52,585 nucleotides of DNA from Lachnospiraceae bacterium (GCA_021201665.1 JAJQEO010000084.1:1-52585); one strand, 5' to 3'. Shown: positions 8,988-18,282, counted from the first letter of the stretch. Numbers and translations: made by a program. Notes: generated by a model not told the origin, from the sequence alone.

Positions 8988-10211
8988 TCACAAATGTCTT
9001 ATTGTTTCAACTGTGTGGTGAGTTTGCGAGAATGCTCTATCAATTTCGTTTATTACATCGTTAGGTGTAATAATATCTATGCACAATACGCAATGATTTT
9101 TATTAATTCTTTTTTTGCACATTTTATTTCCATATCCAGCATAATATCCAATCGTTCTGCACCTTTCACAAGGCATATCCTTTACTATTGATGCAGGAAG
9201 TATATCGCCATCAGACAACTGATCAACCTTATATGGAAAAAACTGATACTTGTCATATACCCCAACGATGCAAATAGCTTTTCGCCTACTTGCGACTGCC
9301 AAGTGCATTGTGGCACTGTCATTTCCAACCACTAAATCAGCATGCTGGACGATAGCGGACCAATTAATAAAGGATGTTTTTCCAATATGGCTAACTATGT
9401 TCTGTGGATATTTCACCATAGAAAGAATCATCTTTTCGAAACCCAATTCATCATTACCTCCACACAGATGTATGTTAATTCCATATTTTTCAACTATATA
9501 ATCTGCGATTAGGGCAAAACGTTCGGGCGGCCAGCATTTCTCCATTTTTGACGCACCCGGACACATAACGCAGTATTGTTCTTCCTGAATTATGTTTTCC
9601 TGATACAAAACGCTGGGTAGCTTAGCCTTGTATTCATCTACACCGAGATAGTTCAACAAAATTCTATGATGCTGTAACATCATATCGTCTTTATCAGGTC
9701 GCACTCTTTCTGTATAGGCAATCCTATTAAATAAGGCCATGATAAACGGCGACTGTACATCCCTATATCTTAAAAGTCCTACTCTTCTAACAGCACCGCT
9801 CATTGTTGAAAATATCTCAGCCGTTAAACTTGTTCCTGGTACTATAATAATATCCGCAGTACCTCTGTATTTCCTTCGTACTTGTCTATAAAACCGATAA
9901 TCTTGTAAAAACCGATTAAAATCAATTGGTTCTATGGATATACCAGCTGGTATTTCCAAAACATCCTTCATAAATGAACACACAGATGGGCGAGCAAGTA
10001 ATATAATTCTATAATTTTCATTTTCAGGAAATGCCTTCAAGTACGCTCCAAGAGAACTTTGTACTATAACGGCATCTCCAAAAAGTTGCTGAAAAACTAT
10101 CAATACAATTTTTTTACCCCTATCTTTCACACTTTTCTTAGGTTTAATCAGCCTACTCAAAAGCGCATCCAATGATATTACGGCTCTGTTAATAAATAAC
10201 TTTAAATTCAT
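8988..10211 (-). CDS. Glycosyltransferase family 9 (heptosyltransferase-like)
   Basis: 407 aa, somewhat longer than the other GT9 here. N-terminal KIVLIVFQQLFGDAVIVQSSLGAYLKAF is the acceptor-domain start; the C-terminal domain shows YCVMCPGASKMEKCWPPERFALIADYI followed by LVVGNDSATMHLAVASRRKAIC, the GNDSxxxHLA donor motif. A C-terminal Cys-rich segment (MPCERCRTIGYYAGYGNKMCKKRINKNHCVLC) resembles the one in the 1762-2772 enzyme, so the two may be functional siblings. The likely donor is ADP-heptose. The ATG follows GGATGGTAGTAATAC. Confidence 0.85.
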   Translation of the reverse strand: MNLKLFINRAVISLDALLSRLIKPKKSVKDRGKKIVLIVFQQLFGDAVIVQSSLGAYLKAFPENENYRIILLARPSVCSFMKDVLEIPAGISIEPIDFNRFLQDYRFYRQVRRKYRGTADIIIVPGTSLTAEIFSTMSGAVRRVGLLRYRDVQSPFIMALFNRIAYTERVRPDKDDMMLQHHRILLNYLGVDEYKAKLPSVLYQENIIQEEQYCVMCPGASKMEKCWPPERFALIADYIVEKYGINIHLCGGNDELGFEKMILSMVKYPQNIVSHIGKTSFINWSAIVQHADLVVGNDSATMHLAVASRRKAICIVGVYDKYQFFPYKVDQLSDGDILPASIVKDMPCERCRTIGYYAGYGNKMCKKRINKNHCVLCIDIITPNDVINEIDRAFSQTHHTVETIRHL

Positions 10212-10306
10212 GTATTACTACCATCCAAATTAATTTTAGTTTCTCAAATCATCTTTAAAAATACAGTTCCTTATCGTTTCCACATGATTCATCTTCCTAA
10301 CACAAA

Positions 10307-11434
10307 TCATCGTTTATGAGTTTCGTCTACTGTTAACACTTCGTATCTATATGATTCAACTACCTTTTTTCTATCAAACTCTTTTTCTATTTTAATTCTA
10401 CCCAGTCTCCCCATTTCTTTTTTCTTTTCTTCTGGAAGCAAGATAAATTGACGCATTTTTTCCACAAGATCTGATGCGTTACGTTCTTCAATCAAATAGC
10501 CAGTTATATTATTTTCGACAGTTTCTCTACAACCAGGCCTGTTAGTAGTGATTATTGGTCTTGCACATGCAGCAGCTTCCAAAAGGACATTCGAAACCCC
10601 TTCTGGGTGATATGATGGCAGGACAACACAATGGCACATCTTCTCGTATGGTATAACATCAGTTACAAGGCCGTGATAAATAATTTCACCTGATCTAACT
10701 CCTTCTTCTAACTTGGTTTTATAGTCCTCTTCACAATATCCACATATGTGAAATTCTACATCCGAGAATTCTCTTTTAAGAGTATGAGCAGCAAAAAAAT
10801 ACTCCTCTATTCCTTTTTCTCGCATTACCCTGGCTATATAAATAAATTTTATTTTTTCACTTGTAGGATATTCTAATGGAATATACTTTTCCAAATTAAC
10901 GCCCGAACCAGGAAGCACTTTCGTTTTGGGACATATAATATGCTTTTCACAAAAAAATCTTTCATCGGATGTATTCTGAAAAAAAACGCATCTTGCTTTT
11001 TTTACTGCCAATTTATATAAGAAAATGGTAATTATCTGAGTCAGTTTTCTTCCCGTTAATCCTTTCCCAAGTCCTGTAATATTTGATATATATGGAATTT
11101 TTAAAATGCTACATGTAATGCCTGCATAAATATCCGGTTTTACTGTAAATGTCAGTACTATATCAGGCTTTACATTCAAAAGAAGCTTATAATATTCAAT
11201 AATTAAAATAACATCCTTCGCGATGTTTGTTCCTCTTCTGTCAATATGCGTTTCTATAAATTTACAACCACATTCAGCCGAAGCGGATTCTCCCTCTCCA
11301 AAGGGGCCATTCGGAAATGAAACAAACACCTCGTATCCATCATTAATAAATCGCTCAATAATTTCTCTTCGAAATCCAAATACTGTAAGGTAACTATTCC
11401 CCAAAAACAATATTTTCTTTTGTATGATTGCCAT
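10307..11434 (-). CDS. Glycosyltransferase family 4 (GT-B)
   Basis: 375 aa. N-terminal KKILFLGNSYLTVFGFRREIIERF with VFVSFPNGPFGEGE forms the GT4 acceptor half, followed by VLTFTVKPDIYAGITC as in PglA/CapM-like enzymes. The C-terminal half has IKFIYIARVMREKGIEEYFFAA and the family's ExxxxE motif within CHCVVLPSYHPEGVSNVLLEAAACARPIITT. It probably adds an N-acetylhexosamine or similar sugar; the acceptor cannot be read from sequence. Ribosome binding site GAGGTGACTGAAA. Confidence 0.88.
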   Translation of the reverse strand: MAIIQKKILFLGNSYLTVFGFRREIIERFINDGYEVFVSFPNGPFGEGESASAECGCKFIETHIDRRGTNIAKDVILIIEYYKLLLNVKPDIVLTFTVKPDIYAGITCSILKIPYISNITGLGKGLTGRKLTQIITIFLYKLAVKKARCVFFQNTSDERFFCEKHIICPKTKVLPGSGVNLEKYIPLEYPTSEKIKFIYIARVMREKGIEEYFFAAHTLKREFSDVEFHICGYCEEDYKTKLEEGVRSGEIIYHGLVTDVIPYEKMCHCVVLPSYHPEGVSNVLLEAAACARPIITTNRPGCRETVENNITGYLIEERNASDLVEKMRQFILLPEEKKKEMGRLGRIKIEKEFDRKKVVESYRYEVLTVDETHKR

Positions 11435-11456
11435 TTTCAGTCACCTCGTAAAATAT

Positions 11457-12395
11457 TTAGCATCTTTTATGCAAATGAAGCATTTGACCATATTTCAAAT
11501 CATAATCTTCAGGACTAAAAACATCATGGCCTGAACCATGATGTAATGTGATTTCTCCATAATAAAGCTTTCCCCTGCACTCATAAAAGTCCACTCTGAC
11601 ATAATCCCAGTTCTTTGCGATATCTGTTGCAATTTTTGACATCAATTTTAAATTTTGGGGTGGAGCTATATCCACCGCATTCAAATCCGAACGACCAATT
11701 TTTCTTTTCTGAACCCATATAAAAGGAAGTTTATTCCAATCATTGTCATAACAGACACGATAATTACCATTTTCCCTAGCGACCGAGCAATATATAAATG
11801 CGATTTCTCCATTTATGCAATGGAATTTGTAATCATTTGGAATACTCCCATCTTCATTAGTTAAAAGCTTTTCAACGATAATGCAATTATCAATATTCTT
11901 ATACTGCCATTCAGCAGTTAATTTATAAAAGAACTTTGAAGATGAAAGCCATGATTTACAACGTTTTTGCAGTTTTTTCCAGTCTACATTATTTTCATCA
12001 CGAATGATTTGCCATGTGCCGCACCCATTATTGCATTTAACGATGCATGGAAATTCTCTTATATTATCCGAATTAACCTTACGATAATCTTTTGTTTGAA
12101 ATAGTAATGGAACCAAATGCTCTTCTCCGTAACTTTTCCAAAACTCTCTGGATGCAAACTTATCAGCACACAATGTATTAATATCCCTGTGGTCGTTTAA
12201 CTTTAGCCACTGTATCTTCTCATTTAAGGTTTGAGGATTAACTAAATTTGGCGAAACTCCAAATACTTTTTTATATTCTCGTATAATATTATGCTCATCT
12301 GAAAACGGAACAAATAAAATCAATACATACAATTTATATATTACATCGTATAAGCCAGGATAGTTTTCTAACATCGCTTTTACTTTTCCCAACAT
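11457..12395 (-). CDS. TupA-like ATP-grasp protein
   Basis: 312 aa. It resembles the ATP-grasp TupA family of glycan loci, named after the teichuronopeptide protein TupA. Visible features are the N-terminal NPQTLNEKIQWLKLNDHRD motif typical of the family, LCADKFASREF, the nucleotide-binding FPCIVKCNNGCGTW, and C-terminal DYVRVDFYECRGKLYYGEITLHHGSG, with acidic metal ligands. Members are thought to ligate amino acids or amines to sugars such as uronic acids by ATP-driven amide formation. That would fit the UDP-glucuronate epimerase in the same operon. Its start overlaps the HAD gene by 16 bp. Confidence 0.82.
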   Translation of the reverse strand: MLGKVKAMLENYPGLYDVIYKLYVLILFVPFSDEHNIIREYKKVFGVSPNLVNPQTLNEKIQWLKLNDHRDINTLCADKFASREFWKSYGEEHLVPLLFQTKDYRKVNSDNIREFPCIVKCNNGCGTWQIIRDENNVDWKKLQKRCKSWLSSSKFFYKLTAEWQYKNIDNCIIVEKLLTNEDGSIPNDYKFHCINGEIAFIYCSVARENGNYRVCYDNDWNKLPFIWVQKRKIGRSDLNAVDIAPPQNLKLMSKIATDIAKNWDYVRVDFYECRGKLYYGEITLHHGSGHDVFSPEDYDLKYGQMLHLHKRC

Positions 12396-13039
12396 AACAA
12401 TTTCATTCCTTTCATTTTTATATTTTTAGACTTCGTTACGTAAATCTTTTCTTCCGCAATATCAAATAAGGGCTTGTCTGACAAGCTATCACTAACCGTT
12501 ACTAAATATTCTATATTTTCTTTACCAAGCATCGTTTTTAACCGTGCTACTTTTTCAGCTCCATAGCAATCATTTCCAACAGTTCTTCCTGAGAAGATAC
12601 TTCCCTTGTAACTAAATTCATTTGTCAAATAGAGAATATCGTATTCCTCAGCAAACAGCTTAATATATGGGGCATAACCGGCACTAATAAGCACAACTGT
12701 GAATCCGTTTCTTTTAAAGTTTTCCATTACTTCCAAGGTGTCGCATATTATCGCGGGTTTAATCATTTCTTGATAATACTTATATGCATAATTATTTATA
12801 TCTTCTTTATTCATACCAGATATAATTTTGAGTAAATTTGTTTTGCTTGGAAACCCACCTTTCATTTTGTATGGCAAATTAATCAACCGATAAAATTGTA
12901 TTTTTTTTAAAAACTTATATCTGTTATATTTTTCTTGATATGTACTATTTTCAGACTTTTCAATAATGAATTTCACAAAAGCATCCGCTGTTTGGAATGA
13001 AACGAGAGTTTCGCAAAAGTCAAATACCGCTACTTTCAT
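12380..13039 (-). CDS. HAD-IB family phosphatase-like protein with altered motif I
   Basis: 219 aa. The ATG at 13039 (MKVAVFDFCETL) is preferred to the upstream ATG at 13057 because GGGAATGAAGG precedes it. HAD motifs: I, DFCETL; II, VVLISAGY; III-IV, GAEKVARL then TVSDSLSDKPLF. In a normal HAD phosphatase motif I is DxDxT. Here the second Asp, the general acid, is Cys, as I read it directly from the sequence. This may be a subfamily feature rather than a defect. It sits between an aminotransferase and an ATP-grasp gene and overlaps both, so it probably dephosphorylates a small amino-alcohol or sugar phosphate intermediate. Confidence 0.78.
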   Translation of the reverse strand: MKVAVFDFCETLVSFQTADAFVKFIIEKSENSTYQEKYNRYKFLKKIQFYRLINLPYKMKGGFPSKTNLLKIISGMNKEDINNYAYKYYQEMIKPAIICDTLEVMENFKRNGFTVVLISAGYAPYIKLFAEEYDILYLTNEFSYKGSIFSGRTVGNDCYGAEKVARLKTMLGKENIEYLVTVSDSLSDKPLFDIAEEKIYVTKSKNIKMKGMKLLCWEK

Positions 13040-14156
13040 ATCCTTCATTCCCTTCATTTACAGCAAATTTTTTTATTAAGAGAACCACTTTCTCCATCTC
13101 CTCAAGAGTACCCATAGAAATACGAGCGCAGTTTTTTACACTCCGGCTTTGACTCAGGTCTCTTATAAACACTTCGTTGTTCTCTAGATATGACAAAAGT
13201 GCCATTTTGCATTGAAAATCATGACACTTTATCATGACAAAATTTCCTTTGCTCGAATATGCCTTCAAAATATTGTAGCAATTCTTCATTTCATTCAGAA
13301 AATACTTTTTACTTTCATTAACATCTCTAACATAAGAGTACATATAATCGAGATCCTTTAGGGCCGCTTTTGCTGCTATCTGTGCAAAAGTTGTGATGTT
13401 TTTAGGATTACGAATACTTGATATATAGCTAATGTTATTTCTCGATGCGATCATGTATCCAAATCTAAAATTTGCTAAGGCGAAAGCTTTAGACATCGTT
13501 CTGGTTATAAGTAAATTTTCGTAGGAAATTGTCAGGTCCGCGACAGTTACTTCGGAAAACTCATAATAAGCCTCGTCAATTAAAAACATCACTTCGCTGT
13601 AATTTTTTAAAAGATATTCTATATACTCTTTTGTATGTAGATATCCTGTGGGGTTATTTGGATTACAGATGTACACGAGTGAAGGTGTTATTTCATCAAT
13701 TTTGCTTTCAAACTTTGCTTTATTGAAAGAAAAATCATCTTCATATTCAAAAAAATATACCCTTGCTCCGTTAACTTCTGCTGTTAATCTAAAATTGTCA
13801 TAGCTTGGCCCAACAATAAGCACAGGATCTCCTACATTAATAAACATTTTCGATATATATTCATGCGCCGAATCCGAAGACCCAAAATACTGTATATTCT
13901 CTTTCGGGAGTTCAACATAGTTCGAAAGAAGCTGATGAAGTTCCGCATCATATGTTGCTGGATATAAATGAAAAAATTCGTTCATATTCAAGAATTCAAT
14001 AATGGACTCTTTCACTTTTGGAGATGGTTCTATGGTCGCTTCATTCCAGTCTAGTTTAAGAATTTTGTTCCGGTGTTCCTGATCTACGACCCACACCTTA
14101 TGAGATGCCAGTTTGTATGGTTTAAAATTTCGCAAATACTTGTTAATATAGCTCAT
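13020..14156 (-). CDS. Pyridoxal-phosphate aminotransferase, class I/II (HisC/CobD-like)
   Basis: 378 aa. Fold-type I PLP enzyme: LDWNEATIEPSPKVKESI near the N-terminus, PLP-phosphate region YFGSSDSAHEYIS, VYICNPNNPTGYL, LIDEAYYEF (PLP-ring Asp) and the Schiff-base lysine in LLITRTMSKAFALANFRFGY. The closest family by layout is histidinol-phosphate aminotransferase/threonine-phosphate decarboxylase. With the adjacent HAD protein it may make an amino-alcohol phosphate decoration, as homologous pairs do in Campylobacter capsule loci; this is inference. Ribosome binding site AAAGGAGAAAAG. Confidence 0.88.
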   Translation of the reverse strand: MSYINKYLRNFKPYKLASHKVWVVDQEHRNKILKLDWNEATIEPSPKVKESIIEFLNMNEFFHLYPATYDAELHQLLSNYVELPKENIQYFGSSDSAHEYISKMFINVGDPVLIVGPSYDNFRLTAEVNGARVYFFEYEDDFSFNKAKFESKIDEITPSLVYICNPNNPTGYLHTKEYIEYLLKNYSEVMFLIDEAYYEFSEVTVADLTISYENLLITRTMSKAFALANFRFGYMIASRNNISYISSIRNPKNITTFAQIAAKAALKDLDYMYSYVRDVNESKKYFLNEMKNCYNILKAYSSKGNFVMIKCHDFQCKMALLSYLENNEVFIRDLSQSRSVKNCARISMGTLEEMEKVVLLIKKFAVNEGNEGYESSGI

Positions 14157-14186
14157 ATTCTTCTTTTCTCCTTTATATATTTAAGT

Positions 14187-15236
14187 TTAAACCTTGTAGA
14201 ATTTTTTATACCACTCTGCAAATTTCCGCAATCCGGTTCTCAATGAAGTGTTCGGCCTATATCCGAAATCACGCTCCAATGCACTTATGTCCGCATATGT
14301 CACAGGTACATCACCCGGCTGCATAGGTACGAGCTCTTTGTGGCTTTCGAAATCGTAATCTTCATCAAGTACTCCGGCGCGGATTAATTCTTGCTGAAGA
14401 ATATCTACAAAATCCAGCAAATTTTCCGGATTATTGTTCCCAATGTTATAAAGTGCATACGGAGGAATTGGCAGATTGTCTTCTCCTCTGGCTTTGTCTG
14501 GAGCCTTCTGCATAATCCTCACAATACCTTCAACAATGTCATCAATATATGTAAAGTCTCGCTTACAGTTACCGTAATTGAATATCTGAATTTTCTTTCC
14601 AGCACGGAGCTTATTTGTAAAACCGAAGTATGCCATATCCGGTCGACCGGCAGGCCCGTATACCGTAAAGAACCGCAAGCCCGTAGACGGAATGTCATAA
14701 AGCTTGCTATAAGCATGAGCCATCAGCTCATTGCTCTTCTTGGTGGCAGCATAAAGACTCACTGGGTTATCCACCTTGTCTTCTGTGTTATACGGAACCT
14801 TTTTGTTACTTCCATACACAGAAGAAGATGAAGCATAAACCAGATGCTCAACTGGATAATTTCTACATGCCTCTAAGATGTTAAAAAAGCCGACCAGATT
14901 CGATTCTACATACGTATCTGGGTTTGTAATGGAATATCTCACGCCAGCCTGTGCCGCCAGGTTTACCACAATTGCAGGCTTATATTTTTCAAACACGGAT
15001 ATGACCAGTCTCTTGTCAGCAATATTTCCTTTGATGAAAGTAAACATAGGATAACTGGACAGTTGTTTTAATCTATACTCCTTGATTGATACATCATAGT
15101 AATTATTTACACTATCCACCCCAATTATCTTCACATCCTTCGCGGCATCCAATAAACACTGTGAAAGGTTGGCTCCAATAAACCCAGCCGCTCCGGTTAC
15201 CAATATCGTTTTATGCGCTAAATCAACAGTACTCAT
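14187..15236 (-). CDS. UDP-glucuronate 4-epimerase-like SDR
   Basis: 349 aa. Extended SDR: KTILVTGAAGFIGANL (NAD binding), VNNYYDVSIKEYRLKQL (the family-specific loop of UDP-glucuronate epimerases), NLAAQAGVRYSI, the SSSVYG/ YAATKKSNE catalytic Tyr-Lys, and LRFFTVYGPAGRPDMAYFGF. It should interconvert UDP-glucuronate and UDP-galacturonate. It is the first gene of the polysaccharide operon in transcription order; no clear promoter is visible in the short gap up to 15331. Codon use is less AT-rich than in the genes after it. Confidence 0.92.
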   Translation of the reverse strand: MSTVDLAHKTILVTGAAGFIGANLSQCLLDAAKDVKIIGVDSVNNYYDVSIKEYRLKQLSSYPMFTFIKGNIADKRLVISVFEKYKPAIVVNLAAQAGVRYSITNPDTYVESNLVGFFNILEACRNYPVEHLVYASSSSVYGSNKKVPYNTEDKVDNPVSLYAATKKSNELMAHAYSKLYDIPSTGLRFFTVYGPAGRPDMAYFGFTNKLRAGKKIQIFNYGNCKRDFTYIDDIVEGIVRIMQKAPDKARGEDNLPIPPYALYNIGNNNPENLLDFVDILQQELIRAGVLDEDYDFESHKELVPMQPGDVPVTYADISALERDFGYRPNTSLRTGLRKFAEWYKKFYKV

Positions 15237-15331
15237 TGTTATAATTCTCTCTCATAGTATTTGTTTTTTCTAATCAGACAATGTCTGCAGAATCATCTAT
15301 TTTGCCCTGGCAGTCACATGCCATATGGGTC

Positions 15332-15690
15332 TTAAATGTTCAATTCGCTGACAATCTGTGTATTCTCACATGTCTCATCCATTACAGCCTTGCCCTTGAT
15401 ATCATCTGCCATGACCTCTGCCATCATGTTCCATGTGCCGACATCCTTCCAGGAACCGGAATAACGCACAACCTGAATGGATGGCTCTTTTTCTACTACA
15501 GCATAATCAAAGCTATTCTTCGTCAATGTTTCATACTTGGCATATAGGTCACGGTAATCTGTAAACTCCACCATACTATGAGCCTTTTCAAGCAAATAGC
15601 TGAGTTTGAAAGCAAACACGCCAGCGTTCCACAGGGCATTCTGTTTCAGATATTTCTTCGCCGTCTCCGTATCCGGTCTTATATAATTTC
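15332..15690 (-). pseudogene. Mannose-1-phosphate guanylyltransferase fragment (C-terminal part of catalytic domain)
   Basis: The readable frame begins near 15690 with PDTETAKKYLKQNALWNAGVFAFKLS and runs to a stop at 15332 after NTQIVSELNI. KKYLKQNALWNAGVFAFK and YSGSWKDVGTWNMMAEV are diagnostic of ManC/GMP enzymes. Both ends are missing: the N-terminal GTP-binding half is replaced at about 15690 by the toxin-antitoxin unit, and the C-terminal cupin domain is absent. It cannot make GDP-mannose. It marks a recombination scar at the edge of the glycan operon. Confidence 0.85.
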
Positions 15691-15713
15691 TTCATTAAAA
15701 GGAGGTGCTATCT

Positions 15714-15977
15714 ATGCCAACGATCAAATCAAGCACAGATTTACGCAATAACTACAACGAGATCTCAACATTCTGCCACACCTACCGTGAGCCGGTTTTC
15801 ATTACAAAGAACGGCCAGGGCGATCTCGCAGTAATGAGTGTTGAAACCTATGAGCAACTGGCTGGCCGCCTTGAACTTTACGGCCTGTTACAGGAAGGAC
15901 TGGACGATGTAGCAGCCGGACGTACACGCCCTTTAAACGCAGCAATGGATGATCTTTTGAAAAAATATAAGGTATGA
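15714..15977 (+). CDS. Phd/YefM-family antitoxin
   Basis: 87 aa. The ATG at 15714 follows AAAAGGAGG with 9 bp spacing; the upstream GTG at 15705 is inside that site. The N-terminal fold TIKSSTDLRNNYNEISTFCHTYREPVFITKNGQGDLAVMSVETYE is the typical Phd/YefM DNA-binding domain, followed by a toxin-neutralising C-terminal helix. A TATAAT at 15682-15687 could be its -10 box but no good -35 is seen. Its stop overlaps the toxin start as ATGA. Because the partner is truncated, it may now be an orphan. Confidence 0.88.
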   Translation: MPTIKSSTDLRNNYNEISTFCHTYREPVFITKNGQGDLAVMSVETYEQLAGRLELYGLLQEGLDDVAAGRTRPLNAAMDDLLKKYKV

Positions 15978-16357
15978 TCTATTCCATCCATGTAACATTA
16001 CAAGCCGAACGTGATATGGACGATGCTGCCAACTATATTGCGTCCACATTTTTGAATCCTGATGCCGCTTATAATTTGCTTGTTTTTGCAAACGACATCT
16101 TAAATTCACTTGATCATAATCCCGAACGTAACCGTCCGGTAGATGATCCACTCCCTTTAATAAATACTCAGATTCCCTGCGGCGGTTCCTCCTCAGTACG
16201 AGGAGGCTTCCGACCGCTTATTTTTATGTGTTTTTCGTTGTGCAAGTTACATAAAAATCAGTCATTTTCAGCTTGCTCATTTAATAGCTATACTGAGCTT
16301 TTTGGGGTCACTATTACAACTCAACCAAGTGTGCATAATTTAAGCGCACAAAAATAA
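15974..16357 (+). pseudogene. ParE/RelE-family toxin, 3' truncated
   Basis: The first ~62 residues match a ParE-type toxin (IYSIHVTLQAERDMDDAANYIASTFLNPDAAYNLL, then RNRPVDDPL). After about 16160 the frame continues into unrelated sequence rich in Cys, Ser and Phe, ending at 16357, so the C-terminal strand with the active-site residues is lost. The join coincides with a hairpin (CCTCCTCAGTACGAGGAGG) near 16186, suggesting the end of an inserted or recombined element. The toxin is probably inactive. Confidence 0.75.
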
Positions 16358-16385
16358 GAGCCCCTATAATGGCTCCTATTTTTCT
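16353..16385. terminator. Bidirectional terminator-like hairpin
   Basis: AATAAGAGCC at 16353-16362 pairs with GGCTCCTATT at 16371-16380 with one mismatch, and runs of five T follow on both strands. It would end the convergent toxin-antitoxin (plus) and ATPase/nuclease (minus) transcripts. Confidence 0.65.
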
Positions 16386-16424
16386 GAACTTAATTCAATT
16401 ATCCGCCGTCTCCGTCCTTACGGA

Positions 16425-18017
16425 TTACATTTTTTCAATCACACAGCTATGCTTCTTCGCATCAGCACCCTTTGCGTCCTTATCGTAATTGATTCCTACC
16501 AGTAGCAGGTTCCCAAAGTACTCCTTCAGATCACCATCATAGCGGTTTTCATGGATCTGGCGGATTGCGGTGTCGGCGTCTTTCTCATATTTAAGTTCGA
16601 TGATCATTGCGGGCTTATCCGTATCCTTCCCCGGAATAAAGGCATAATCTGCAAAGCCCTTACCGGTTGGAAGTTCTCTGATAATTTTATAATAATTCTT
16701 TGCTGTGTAGTATGCTATATAGATCGCACAGGCAAGCGAATTCTCATCGTTATAGGTCAGAACCGAAGAGCATTCCTCATGCACAGCTTCAAGTGCGCTG
16801 GCAACTGTGTCACTTTCTCTTCGAAGCGTTGCTTCAAGAAGGCGTTCAGCATTACTTATCGCCTGTTCAACACGTTTCCACTTTTTGCCCTTGACCGCTG
16901 ACCGAAAAACCTCAGCCACTTCTTGATTAGGAATATATACCTCTTTCTTTTCCTGATCGTATGCAAGGTATCCCAGATGAATTAATAATGTCAAAACATC
17001 ATCTTTGCTGTTAAAGGTTGTAATATCATTCTGAAATGTATCTATGTCAATCTGAACTCGCTGTCCGCCTAACATGAGTATGACCCCATCTTTTAAGCCA
17101 TCCTTGTTCATCTCAATGTATTTTTTCAGGCTTTCGAAGGTTTCTGTCTTCGTCCAATAATTTTTTATACGCTTATATCTTATCGCCTTAATGACAGAAT
17201 TGGGATTATAAACCGAGTCTGCCTCCTCAAATCTATATCCGTCATACCATTGTTTTACATCATCAAAATCAACCTTATATTGCTTGCACAGTCTTAAAAC
17301 CTCTGTTTCAGTAAATCCAATATATTCTGTCAGAACCAGAGGTTCTGTCATGGTGAATTCTTCAAAATCCGAAAGTGCTGACTCTGTCCCATATTTCTTA
17401 ATCGGTAAAATACCTGTCATATAAGCGGCGGCAATGGTCCTGGATGTCGTGTCCTTGTTTTTAAAAAGACTTCTCAGGAAAAGGATGTAGTCCTCCTGGA
17501 GCTGCTTATCATCCTTATATTCTCTGAACAGCGCATCCCATTCATCAATGACAAAAACAAACCTGGCATTGCCTTTTGATACAACGGCATATAATGCCTT
17601 CCCGAGATTTTTTTCTCCGTCATCAATACATCCGGGGAAAGCCTCTCTTAGTTCTTCAAGAAGGGTTTGTTTTATATTCAGGACAATGTCTGTATCGGTG
17701 TCCTTTGAATCTGCAATGAAGCCCGTCACATCAAAGGTTATGACATTATACTGGTTCAGATGCTTCTCAAAGCTATCATCTTCTGCAACTTTGAGATCTT
17801 CAAAAAGAAACCTGGAGTCGCAGCTTTTGTCGTAATATGCACAAATCATGTTGGCATCATAGGATTTGCCAAAACGCCTTGGTCTGCTGAAGCTGACCAG
17901 CGGCTTCGGCTTACCTATCAGGCTGTTCATAAAGGATATGAGGCCTGATTTGTCTACGTAAATGTCTCTTCTGATTTCTTCAAATCCTGCATATCCGGGG
18001 TTTAAATAAATTCCCAT
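16425..18017 (-). CDS. AAA-ATPase-like / PD-(D/E)XK nuclease fusion (DUF1703-type)
   Basis: 530 aa from the ATG at 18017 (MGIYLNPGYAGF), chosen because AGGAGG lies 9 bp upstream and the extra upstream frame is not family-like. An N-terminal ATPase with FEEIRRDIYVDKSGLI and an unusual P-loop (FSRPRRFGKSYD, GKS at about 50-52) is followed by FVIDEWDALF (Walker B). The C-terminal PD-(D/E)XK nuclease-like domain ends with ADYAFIPGKD and PAMIIELKYEK. The family is common in clostridia and Bacteroidetes, often in multiple copies and horizontally moved; its biological role is not established. Confidence 0.88.
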   Translation of the reverse strand: MGIYLNPGYAGFEEIRRDIYVDKSGLISFMNSLIGKPKPLVSFSRPRRFGKSYDANMICAYYDKSCDSRFLFEDLKVAEDDSFEKHLNQYNVITFDVTGFIADSKDTDTDIVLNIKQTLLEELREAFPGCIDDGEKNLGKALYAVVSKGNARFVFVIDEWDALFREYKDDKQLQEDYILFLRSLFKNKDTTSRTIAAAYMTGILPIKKYGTESALSDFEEFTMTEPLVLTEYIGFTETEVLRLCKQYKVDFDDVKQWYDGYRFEEADSVYNPNSVIKAIRYKRIKNYWTKTETFESLKKYIEMNKDGLKDGVILMLGGQRVQIDIDTFQNDITTFNSKDDVLTLLIHLGYLAYDQEKKEVYIPNQEVAEVFRSAVKGKKWKRVEQAISNAERLLEATLRRESDTVASALEAVHEECSSVLTYNDENSLACAIYIAYYTAKNYYKIIRELPTGKGFADYAFIPGKDTDKPAMIIELKYEKDADTAIRQIHENRYDGDLKEYFGNLLLVGINYDKDAKGADAKKHSCVIEKM

Positions 18018-18106
18018 ATGCTGAAGCCTCCTCTCTATGATATCTGATAGTTCTCCGAAATCTGGCGATTCTGTCATCGACCTGCGAAGTTCGCCGCCGC
18101 AAGTGC

Positions 18107-18282
18107 CGAGAGCTTCCTGCAAGTCACACTGTCGGAACTCCGTTCCTTCGTGTGACAAGTTCCAGACTTTCGGTCTGTCACTGACTTATCGGTTCCGAGT
18201 ACGCAAGCGTCCTTCTACGCTTCGCTTCGGTCGGCGCGAAACAGCATCCGCTGGATGCCCAGCGTCCTTCCGATAAGTCACA
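18107..18282. other. Structured intergenic element with serial hairpins
   Basis: GTCACA (18123-18128) pairs with TGTGAC (18150-18155) and encloses a nested GGAAC/GTTCC pair. CAGAC/GTCTG forms the next small hairpin, and TGACTTATCGG (18182-18192) pairs exactly with CCGATAAGTCA (18270-18280), itself enclosing CATCC/GGATG. It lies just upstream of the ATPase/nuclease gene. It could be a REP-like mobile element or a structured RNA leader. Confidence 0.5.
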
